From Vallitalea guaymasensis (GTDB taxonomy: Bacteria; Bacillota; Clostridia; Lachnospirales; Vallitaleaceae), in NCBI RefSeq assembly GCF_018141425.1, contig NZ_CP058561.1, positions 2,604,001 through 2,668,000 on the forward strand: DNA of 64,000 bases, written 5' to 3'. Shown in pieces: positions 18,111 through 24,633 of this stretch (positions are counted from its first letter, which is position 1; the number at the start of each line of letters is the position of its first letter). The translations under genes were made by a program, and so were the position numbers. The notes beneath the pieces were generated by a model, which saw only the letters and a program-made list of their open reading frames with translations, made no database searches and was not told where the DNA came from.

Positions 18111-19721
18111 ATGAATACTAATATTACATATGAAAGAGACGCTATAAACAGTTATCTGGTAATAAAAGCAGATGATGATATCCATATAGAAGATTATGAA
18201 GTTGAGATGTTGGAGAGGAATTCTATTGATTCCTTTCTGGACCTTAACATAAGAACACTTAACACAGAAAAAAAGCTATACTACAATATTACATCTAAGC
18301 AAAAATTAACAGAAGTACTAGAAAGGAAAAAGTTGACTTCTAGTGATTTGAACAATTTTTTTGCTAATCTAATAGGAATTATTAAAGACTGTGAAAAATA
18401 TTATCTGAATTCTAATAAAATATTATTGCAGCCGGATATGATTTATATTAATCCCAATGGTTTTTTACCTTGTTATGTATATACACCTTTTGATAACTGC
18501 CATAGGGATATTCTTGAGGATACAAAAAATATTATTGAATTCTTTTTTGATAAAGTTAGTCAAGAAGATGTAAATGCAGTAATGATTATTCATAGATTAA
18601 TAACAGCATGTAAGCAACATGATTTCAATATAAATACTATAGAAAATATAATTAATAGTTCAACCAGTCCCCAAGTTCAGCCTGATAATAAGATTAAAAT
18701 AGAACAAGATCATAAGATCAGTAATCGTGAAAATAAATCCAATGCAGAAGATAACTTTATTATTTCCAAGCTGATTGAACAGAATAGGGAAAGACAAAAA
18801 GCAGAAGAATCAAAAAGCCATAAACCAGAAAATAATAGAGTCCCACATAACAAAAAAATAGAAATGACAGCTAATAATAAGATTACCAAGAGTGAGATTA
18901 ACCCAAAACAAAATAAAAAGAATGATAATAGGAAATCAACGACTCATAAAAAGAATTATATGCATTTTATAATTATTGGCTGTATTCAGATTCTGACAGT
19001 ACTAATATTTTTGATTATGTTAAAATCCAGGATATTACATTCTGATGTAACCGGTGAAATAGAAATGGCTTCATTATTAGCATGCATTGGTATGTTACTT
19101 GCAGTGAATCTTTATAGTTCAAAAAAGGCATATGATTATATGAAGAATAAAGAAGGTAAGAATAATTCTATAAACATGAATAAGAAAAAAGTCTATAATG
19201 AACCATCTGTCAATTCTTTTAATGTTGAATATAAGAATAGAGCTAAGCTTTTTGAAGAGCCTGTCCTTGAAGAGAAAAAATCTAAAAGGGAAATTGATAA
19301 TGCCACAGAAGAAAAATGTAATAATGTTAGACAGAAGATGGTTATAAAACAAGGAAGTACTGATTATTCAACTGAAGATACTATATTATTAGAGGATTAT
19401 AAACAAAAATTGAATATTGAGGCTGAACCATATCTATTAAGTAAAGATGGAGATATAGTTAATAAGGTAATCATATCCAGTAATCCTTTTATAATTGGAA
19501 AGTTGGATAGTCAAGTAGATCATATAATTGAAAATAGCTCAGTAAGTAGAATTCATTGTAAGATTATTAAAGAGGATGGACAATATTATATTATTGACCT
19601 GAATTCTAAGAATGGTACATATCTAGATGAAGAAAGGCTGATTAGCAACAAGAAATATCAATTACATGATGGAACTCACGTTGCAATTTCCAATTGCGAA
19701 TATACTTTTGAAATCAATTGA
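18111..19721 (+). CDS. DUF6382/FHA-domain membrane protein
   Basis: 536 residues. The N-terminal domain (about 1-180) with VLERKKLTSSDLNNFFANLI and LLQPDMIYINPNGFLP matches the DUF6382-type domain found with FHA proteins in Clostridia. A long polar, Asn/Lys-rich linker follows (about 185-280), two membrane helices (about 285-345), another polar linker, and a C-terminal FHA domain (about 455-536) with SVSRIHCKI and DLNSKNGTYLD, the Ser, His and Asn residues that bind phosphothreonine. It sits between the pilin and a PP2C phosphatase, suggesting phospho-dependent control of the Tad pilus. The start is ATG 18111 rather than the TTG just before it. Confidence 0.85.
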   Translation: MNTNITYERDAINSYLVIKADDDIHIEDYEVEMLERNSIDSFLDLNIRTLNTEKKLYYNITSKQKLTEVLERKKLTSSDLNNFFANLIGIIKDCEKYYLNSNKILLQPDMIYINPNGFLPCYVYTPFDNCHRDILEDTKNIIEFFFDKVSQEDVNAVMIIHRLITACKQHDFNINTIENIINSSTSPQVQPDNKIKIEQDHKISNRENKSNAEDNFIISKLIEQNRERQKAEESKSHKPENNRVPHNKKIEMTANNKITKSEINPKQNKKNDNRKSTTHKKNYMHFIIIGCIQILTVLIFLIMLKSRILHSDVTGEIEMASLLACIGMLLAVNLYSSKKAYDYMKNKEGKNNSINMNKKKVYNEPSVNSFNVEYKNRAKLFEEPVLEEKKSKREIDNATEEKCNNVRQKMVIKQGSTDYSTEDTILLEDYKQKLNIEAEPYLLSKDGDIVNKVIISSNPFIIGKLDSQVDHIIENSSVSRIHCKIIKEDGQYYIIDLNSKNGTYLDEERLISNKKYQLHDGTHVAISNCEYTFEIN

Positions 19722-19772
19722 TTTAATAAGAGAATTATAGTCACAACGGTTTTATAGGGAAGGATAATAAAA

Positions 19773-20567
19773 TTGATTAAAAAGAAGTTTGAATATGGGG
19801 TAATAAGTGAATGCGGATTAGTTAAAGAAGTGAACCAAGATAGGATATTGATTAAGATAGGACAAGTCAATTCTATGGAATTCGGGTTATTTGTTATTGC
19901 TGATGGCATGGGAGGACATTCATTAGGAGAGGTTGCCAGTACAATTGCAATTTGTGAGCTTACTAATTGGTGGGATAAGGATTTGGAGAAAATCATGATT
20001 GAATCCGATAATATTTTTCTTGAGGTCAAAATAAGTTTGTTGAATTGTTTTACAAATATCAACAGGACAATATACGATTCTAAGGATAAAGATAAAAAAA
20101 TGGGGACAACTTTAACCGTTTTATTCGTGTATGGGGATAAGTATGTAATTACCCATATTGGAGATAGTAGAATATATAAAAAAGATACTTACTCCTTAGA
20201 ACAAATTAGCAAAGATCATTCCCTTGTTGCAGCACAAGTAAGACAAGGGCAACTATCAAGAGATAGTGTGTATTTTGATGCTAATAAAAATATATTAACC
20301 CAATGTATTGGTCTAAGAAAACATATTAACCCATTCACTAAGATTGGTTATACAGATAGAATGAGCATGTTCATGTTATGCAGTGATGGAGTTTATAATT
20401 TTATATCAAAAGAAGTAATGGATAAGATAGTAATTGAACGACTAAAAAACAACATAGGCTTACAATCAATTGTCAACGATATAAAGGATGTTGTTTTGAA
20501 GAATGGAGCAGGAGATAATGCATCTATAATTCTTTTAAATTACAAAAAGTATTTTTGGAGGAAATGA
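19773..20567 (+). CDS. PP2C-family Ser/Thr protein phosphatase
   Basis: Cytoplasmic metal-dependent phosphatase that would remove phosphate from Ser/Thr residues, likely opposing a kinase that feeds the FHA protein next door. 264 residues with the family motifs in order: VNQDRILI, IADGMGGHSLGEVAS, KMGTTLTVLFV, ITHIGDSRIYK, MLCSDGVYNFI and GDNASIILL. The Asp residues that bind the two metal ions are all present. TTG start with AAGGAT ribosome site; no ATG is available. It ends one base before the next gene. No kinase gene is in the window. Confidence 0.93.
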   Translation: MIKKKFEYGVISECGLVKEVNQDRILIKIGQVNSMEFGLFVIADGMGGHSLGEVASTIAICELTNWWDKDLEKIMIESDNIFLEVKISLLNCFTNINRTIYDSKDKDKKMGTTLTVLFVYGDKYVITHIGDSRIYKKDTYSLEQISKDHSLVAAQVRQGQLSRDSVYFDANKNILTQCIGLRKHINPFTKIGYTDRMSMFMLCSDGVYNFISKEVMDKIVIERLKNNIGLQSIVNDIKDVVLKNGAGDNASIILLNYKKYFWRK

Positions 20568-20568
20568 T

Positions 20569-21420
20569 ATGAAAGTTGATTTTAAAAGGATACCACTAAT
20601 AGCTATTGGTGGTATATTTATTTTCCTAATAATTATTGTCAATGTTTCAGTAAGTGATATAGGTAAATCATCTGTACAAAAATTATGTGAAGGCATAGAT
20701 AAATTAGTTAATGATGATTATAATATAATTGGAGAAATAAGTATTCAAAATAAGGAAGATGATACAATTATAGATGCTATTTCTTTTTTATATGAGGGTG
20801 TTATAAGAAACTCTGATAATAGAATTAAATTGAGTATTGATGTAAAAGAAGATAACCTTAGAATAGAAAAAGAGTTAGGTAAAATCTATAAATTTAATTA
20901 TAAAATTGTTATTGATCCATTAGTAGAAAAAAACAGCTATTATTATAACTTGCCCAATGAAGAAATAGACAGCAAATTGGATATGAGTAAGGTTGAACAA
21001 ACGTTGGATTATGTACATAATAGTATAACTAATGAAGGAAAGAGACCAATAACAATCAATAGCCTTAGTAAAAAGATAATGACTAATAAATTAAGCATCA
21101 ATATAACTAGTACAGATATTTATGAGATAATAACCCATGAAGAAAAATATAAGGATACTAATAAAAAATTATTAGATACTTTTAAAAATGATGAATACAC
21201 TATTAATATTAATACATATTTGGACAACAAAAACTATGTAAAGAAAATAGAATTAATCATAGAAAACAATGATTTCAAGATTTCATCAATCAATTACATT
21301 GAAGATTACAATAAAGTTGATAAGATATCTATAGAGGATGTACTAGATAATGGTGTAAATATTGAAGATATAGATGAAGGAGATATATTAAGGATAATAT
21401 CTAAAATGTTTGATATTTAG
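20569..21420 (+). CDS. Membrane-anchored protein of unknown function
   Basis: 283 residues, not recognised. It has one N-terminal membrane helix (IPLIAIGGIFIFLIIIVNVSV) and a long polar domain outside, rich in Asn, Asp and Lys, with alternating hydrophobic residues that suggest beta strands (about 45-270). There is no lipobox and no catalytic motif. GGAGG overlaps the end of the PP2C gene, so it belongs to the same transcript and is the last gene of the Tad/FHA cluster. It could be a pilus-associated or signalling accessory protein, but that rests only on position. Confidence 0.75.
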   Translation: MKVDFKRIPLIAIGGIFIFLIIIVNVSVSDIGKSSVQKLCEGIDKLVNDDYNIIGEISIQNKEDDTIIDAISFLYEGVIRNSDNRIKLSIDVKEDNLRIEKELGKIYKFNYKIVIDPLVEKNSYYYNLPNEEIDSKLDMSKVEQTLDYVHNSITNEGKRPITINSLSKKIMTNKLSINITSTDIYEIITHEEKYKDTNKKLLDTFKNDEYTININTYLDNKNYVKKIELIIENNDFKISSINYIEDYNKVDKISIEDVLDNGVNIEDIDEGDILRIISKMFDI

Positions 21421-21537
21421 ACTTTATGAAGAACTAAAAAAGGAATTAATCAATAAATTATATAAATCAATAAGCATAATCAATAAGCTTGCAATAATTT
21501 CATAATGGTATATTTATCCTAAAAAATCTTATATTTA

Positions 21538-21566
21538 TTGAAATTATTAGGTTTATACTATATAAT
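21538..21566 (+). promoter_or_regulatory. SigmaA-type promoter upstream of 21611 gene
   Basis: TTGAAA and TATAAT are spaced by 17 bases, about 45 bases before the start codon. This marks a transcript separate from the pilus operon. Confidence 0.6.
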
Positions 21567-21610
21567 TTAAAGAGATTCATTAAATGATTGGAGAGGGGGC
21601 TAATATCATA

Positions 21611-22237
21611 ATGAATATCGAGAAGATGGAAAACTATCTAAAGAAAATTAGATCGGTTCAAGGTTGTAAAGTAGTTATTGACGAGAATGAAAATATTGAA
21701 GAGATTCATATAGTATCTAATTTAAGAAGGAATCCTAAGCAAATCTTAAGAGACATAGAAGCAATTCTTATATCTGAGTTTGACATATCCATTGATTATA
21801 AAAAAGTAAGTATCGCCCAAATAAAAGGTGATACAGTACAACAGGAGTCTGATCCAAGACTAAAGATTAAGAGTATAGAATATAATAACAATGGTTCTAA
21901 CGTTGAAGTAAGAGTAGTATTGGAAAAATGTGGACAAGCGTATGAAAGCAGTATGTCTGGTATAAATACATTAAGTAACATTAATAGAATACTTGGTAAT
22001 ACGGTTTTAAGAGCAGTTGAGAAATTTTGTCAGGTAGATGATGTATTTGTATTTGAAGATGCCAGAAGGGTAACTCTATCTAACGTAGAAGTTATGGTTG
22101 TTAGTATCTCATCCCAGTTAAAAGGAAGAGAAGAAATCTATACAGGTTCAGCCAAGATTGGTAATGATGCCAATGAAGCTCTTGCAAGAGCTACTATGGA
22201 TTCAATAAATAGGCACATTTTACAGCTGACACTTTAG
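21611..22237 (+). CDS. Conserved protein of unknown function
   Basis: 208 residues from ATG 21611 (ribosome site GGAGAGGGGG; the in-frame ATG at 21584 lies before that site). The first half has a small alpha-beta unit containing IEEIHIVSNLRRNPKQILRD and a tail KVSIAQIKGD; the second half (about 85-208) begins RLKIKSIEYNNNGSNVEVRV and ends with an alternating strand-helix pattern. I recall proteins of this layout as conserved hypotheticals in Clostridia and some Actinobacteria, but know no function. No membrane segment or signal peptide. The downstream genes concern cyclic-di-GMP-type HD-GYP signalling, though a structured intergenic region separates them. Confidence 0.75.
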   Translation: MNIEKMENYLKKIRSVQGCKVVIDENENIEEIHIVSNLRRNPKQILRDIEAILISEFDISIDYKKVSIAQIKGDTVQQESDPRLKIKSIEYNNNGSNVEVRVVLEKCGQAYESSMSGINTLSNINRILGNTVLRAVEKFCQVDDVFVFEDARRVTLSNVEVMVVSISSQLKGREEIYTGSAKIGNDANEALARATMDSINRHILQLTL

Positions 22238-22301
22238 TTATAAGAGGTCGACTAATCTAAAATTATTATAGTTTTTTCAGTTTATAGAGATTAGCGGAGA
22301 G

Positions 22302-22358
22302 GAATATAGCCTGCTACATAGCGGATTAGCAGAGATGAAAAACAAGGAGGCTATATTC
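22302..22358 (+). promoter_or_regulatory. RNA hairpin that can mask the small ORF ribosome site
   Basis: GAATATAGCCT (22302-22312) is perfectly complementary to AGGCTATATTC (22348-22358). The right arm begins inside the AAGGAGG Shine-Dalgarno and ends two bases before the ATG, so pairing would hide the translation start. The loop contains a second small stem (CTGCT/AGCAG). A 16-base sequence, GATTAGCGGAGAGGAA, recurs with two changes at 22324-22339. Unknown as an RNA family to me. Confidence 0.55.
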
Positions 22359-22359
22359 A

Positions 22360-22437
22360 ATGAAAAAAATTATTGTAGCTTTAGTTAGCTTATTATCATT
22401 AGTTTTATCAGCAGGTGCTTGGATTAGCGTTTGGTAG
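22360..22437 (+). CDS. 25-residue hydrophobic peptide
   Basis: A short frame of 25 codons begins at ATG 22360, two bases after the hairpin arm and 9 bases after a perfect AAGGAGG ribosome site, and ends TAG. The peptide starts MKKIIVALVSLLSLVLS and ends AGAWISVW: a basic N-terminus, one continuous hydrophobic helix, and aromatic residues at the end. This could be a type I toxin-like membrane peptide, a leader peptide controlling the HD-GYP gene 49 bases downstream, or a small signal. The strong ribosome site, clear codon frame and masking hairpin argue for real translation. No homologue is recognised. Confidence 0.6.
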   Translation: MKKIIVALVSLLSLVLSAGAWISVW

Positions 22438-22486
22438 AATATATATGATTGGTTAGTCGACTTTTTATATATATGGGGGTATAAGA

Positions 22487-23740
22487 ATGAAGAATAAAAA
22501 GGGTATGCTGATGTATATTATCTTTATGAGTATATTAGCTGTAGCTGTTTTATATTTCCTTTATAACAAGTATGAAATAGGACCAGCGGAAGATATACTC
22601 TTTTGGGGACTATTGGCTACTGTAACTGAAACTTTTTTAATATCTTTTCCTTCTGGAGTAGCTGTTTCTGTTGGGCTTGCAGTTACTGTAACAGCTATGA
22701 TCATATGTGGTCCCACTACTGGTGCAATAGTTGCTGGTATAGGATTCATTTTCCGAATGCCTGTAATTGAAGGAGAGAGAAGGCATATTTTTAATACACA
22801 GATTTCAAGAACGATGTTTAATATTTCTCAAGTAGTAGTTGTTATTGGTATTGCCGGGGAAATATTATATGGTGTGCTTGGATATACAAAAGGAACTCTT
22901 AATACTTTATCTGAATTAGTTCCAGTGGTACTTATAATAATATTGATATGTGAAATTCTGAATTCATTCTTGGTAGCGATTATGATAAATCTTATGCATG
23001 GAAAAAATATATTAGAAACATTTGTAAACAACTTAAAAGGTATTGTTCCTAGCTTATTGGGAATTGGTGCTCTAGGCATAATAATGGCTCTTGCTGATAT
23101 GAGATACGGCAAAGGTGTAGTTGTTCTATTTTTCGCCCCTCTATTAGTAGCAAGATATTCATTTAAATTATATTTTGAATCCCAATCAATGGCAATGGAA
23201 ACTATACATGCATTGAATGACGCTTTGGAAGTAAAAGATGCTTACACAGGAGGACATGCAACACGTGTCCAAGAATATGCTGTGAAACTTGCAAAAGCAT
23301 CAGGTATGAAGAAAAAAGAAGTAGAAATGATTAGAACAGCCGCGCTTCTTCACGACATCGGAAAAATAGGAATACCCGATTTTATTCTCAATAAAAAAGG
23401 CAAACTAACAAAAGAAGAGTACGATATCATAAAAGAACATCCTGTCATGGGAGCAAGAATACTTAGTAATGTAGATTCATTAAAAGAGATATCAAACATT
23501 ATCAGACATCATCATGAAAAATATGATGGAACAGGCTATCCAGATGCCCTAAAAGGTGCTGATATTCCTATAGAATCAGCTATCTTAGCTATAGCTGACA
23601 GCTTTGACGCAATGACAACAGATAGACCATATAAAAGAGCCATGGCTTCACTAGAAGCTCTAGATGAATTGAAAGTAAACAAAGGTACTCAGTTCAATCC
23701 TCTTTTGGTTGATCAATTTATTAAAGTTATGTATGAATAA
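22487..23740 (+). CDS. Membrane HD-GYP domain phosphodiesterase-like protein
   Basis: 417 residues. The N-terminal half (1-225) has about seven membrane helices with Gly/Ala-rich segments, a probable sensory membrane domain. The C-terminal HD-GYP domain (about 235-417) has the full signature: ALEVKDAYTGGHATRVQEYA, LLHDIGKIGIPDFIL, the HHEKYDGTGYP motif near 341-351 and ILAIADSFDAMTTDRPYKRA. HD-GYP proteins hydrolyse cyclic-di-GMP or related cyclic dinucleotides; activity is expected since the His, Asp and GYP residues are intact. GGGGGT ribosome site. Ten bases separate it from the DUF5317 gene, a pairing seen in other Clostridia. Confidence 0.93.
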   Translation: MKNKKGMLMYIIFMSILAVAVLYFLYNKYEIGPAEDILFWGLLATVTETFLISFPSGVAVSVGLAVTVTAMIICGPTTGAIVAGIGFIFRMPVIEGERRHIFNTQISRTMFNISQVVVVIGIAGEILYGVLGYTKGTLNTLSELVPVVLIIILICEILNSFLVAIMINLMHGKNILETFVNNLKGIVPSLLGIGALGIIMALADMRYGKGVVVLFFAPLLVARYSFKLYFESQSMAMETIHALNDALEVKDAYTGGHATRVQEYAVKLAKASGMKKKEVEMIRTAALLHDIGKIGIPDFILNKKGKLTKEEYDIIKEHPVMGARILSNVDSLKEISNIIRHHHEKYDGTGYPDALKGADIPIESAILAIADSFDAMTTDRPYKRAMASLEALDELKVNKGTQFNPLLVDQFIKVMYE

Positions 23741-23749
23741 GGAGACCAT

Positions 23750-24271
23750 ATGATAATCGAAGGCATTGTTTTATCTATTATAGTTGCATACATCAGAAAA
23801 GGACGATTAATCAACTTTGAAAATATAGAAATCAAAGCATGGTATTTAATCATTGCAAGTCAACTACTCCAAATAATAGCGATTCGCCTAGGAAACACAA
23901 TAAATATCAACACAACAGCTTTCTACATAATGCATATATCATCATACATAATACTATTAATACCACTTGTAATAAACCATAGATTATTATCTATGAACCT
24001 ATTATCCATAGGTACAATTCTTAATCTAATCCCTATAGCATTAAATAACGGACAAATGCCCGTATATCTACCACAAGGTGCCAACGCATCTTTTGATATG
24101 GGACACGTACTAGCCACTAATACAACCAAAGCATACATACTATCTGACATAATCCCAATACTTAAACCCTATCCCCTACCCAAAATCATTAGTATTGGCG
24201 ACATATTCATCCTAATAGGAATCTTTCTCCTAATCCAACACGCAATGCTCAAAACCAAAACCAAATCATAA
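23750..24271 (+). CDS. DUF5317 family membrane protein
   Basis: 173 residues with about five membrane helices, beginning MIIEGIVLSIIVAYIRKGRL and carrying the conserved NLIPIALNNGQMPVY and later SDIIPILKPYPLPKIISIGD segments of the DUF5317 family, which commonly follows HD-GYP genes in Clostridia. Function unknown. Codon choice is unlike the neighbours: many CTA, ATA, CCC and ACC-type codons, so the coding strand is C-rich and G-poor, a trend that intensifies downstream. Confidence 0.8.
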   Translation: MIIEGIVLSIIVAYIRKGRLINFENIEIKAWYLIIASQLLQIIAIRLGNTININTTAFYIMHISSYIILLIPLVINHRLLSMNLLSIGTILNLIPIALNNGQMPVYLPQGANASFDMGHVLATNTTKAYILSDIIPILKPYPLPKIISIGDIFILIGIFLLIQHAMLKTKTKS

Positions 24272-24300
24272 AATTCTTCTACCCTTGTCACAATCTAATC

Positions 24301-24324
24301 CACCAATACTTAAGTGGTTTTTTA
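24301..24324 (+). terminator. Possible weak terminator after DUF5317 gene
   Basis: CCAC and GTGG pair around a 10-base loop and are followed by six T. The stem is short, so this is tentative. Confidence 0.35.
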
Positions 24325-24329
24325 ATGTA

Positions 24330-24418
24330 CTTAAAATTAAATTCTTCTATATATTCACAATCTATATTTTATATTCTAATTTACACATCTCCCACACAAA
24401 CCACACACTACCCACAAA
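24330..24418. other. 89-base tract without any G
   Basis: Between the G at 24328 and the G at 24419 the plus strand holds no G at all; its 3' end is rich in CACA and CCCACA. It lies in the 360-base stretch 24272-24633 that has no credible gene. The tract ends exactly where a long perfect hairpin starts. Confidence 0.6.
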
Positions 24419-24489
24419 GTGTTATATAGTTAAGTTTTACGCAGACCGTTCCTTTGGAGTAAGGCAAGTAAAACTTAACTATATAACAC
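24419..24489. repeat. Perfect 22-bp inverted repeat with 27-base loop
   Basis: The arms 24419-24440 and 24468-24489 are exact reverse complements (left arm starts GTGTTATATAGTTAAG and ends TTTTAC). The loop 24441-24467 carries its own CCTT/AAGG. No T-run follows on either side, so it is not a typical terminator. It could be a small non-autonomous mobile element, a recombination site, or a structured RNA. No target duplication is obvious. Confidence 0.7.
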
Positions 24490-24603
24490 AACGTAGCCAT
24501 CAGTGAAAAAAACAAAATTTAATAAAGTAAACTCCTATCATTCCTAGTCACAATTTGTTAACAATTTATTTTGTCGACAACTGTTAAATGAACGAGAAGT
24601 TTG

Positions 24604-24612
24604 TGATATAAT
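24604..24612 (+). promoter_or_regulatory. Extended -10 promoter of GH18 hydrolase gene
   Basis: TGATATAAT fits the extended -10 pattern TGnTATAAT, 22 bases before the ATG at 24634. The -35 region is poor (TTAAAT at 17-base spacing), which is tolerated with an extended -10. Confidence 0.5.
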
Positions 24613-24633
24613 ACCTTCAAGGAGTGATAAATA

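Larger units (their letters stand above)
22247..22461. repeat. Inverted repeat flanking the 25-codon ORF
   Basis: GTCGACTAA at 22247-22255 and its exact complement TTAGTCGAC at 22453-22461 enclose the small ORF unit. The right arm is followed by T5 (22462-22466), so the arms could close a long-range stem that ends the small transcript. The match is only 9 bp (containing a SalI-type palindrome), so chance is possible. Confidence 0.4.

Noticed and set aside
22238-22360. Cyclic-di-GMP riboswitch upstream of the HD-GYP gene
   Set aside because: The leader is structured, but none of the conserved bases of class I or II cyclic-di-GMP riboswitches can be found.
24419-24489. Rho-independent terminator
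   Set aside because: The stem is strong but neither side has a T-run, and the stem is far longer than the terminators seen elsewhere in the window.
24285-24506. 73-codon open frame after the DUF5317 gene
   Set aside because: It lacks a ribosome site, crosses a weak terminator, the G-free tract and both arms of the perfect hairpin, and its predicted protein has no domain-like pattern.
24272-24633. Cyclic-di-AMP (ydaO) riboswitch before the wall hydrolase gene
   Set aside because: Such switches often precede wall hydrolases, but the conserved core is absent; the region holds only the G-free tract, hairpin and promoter.
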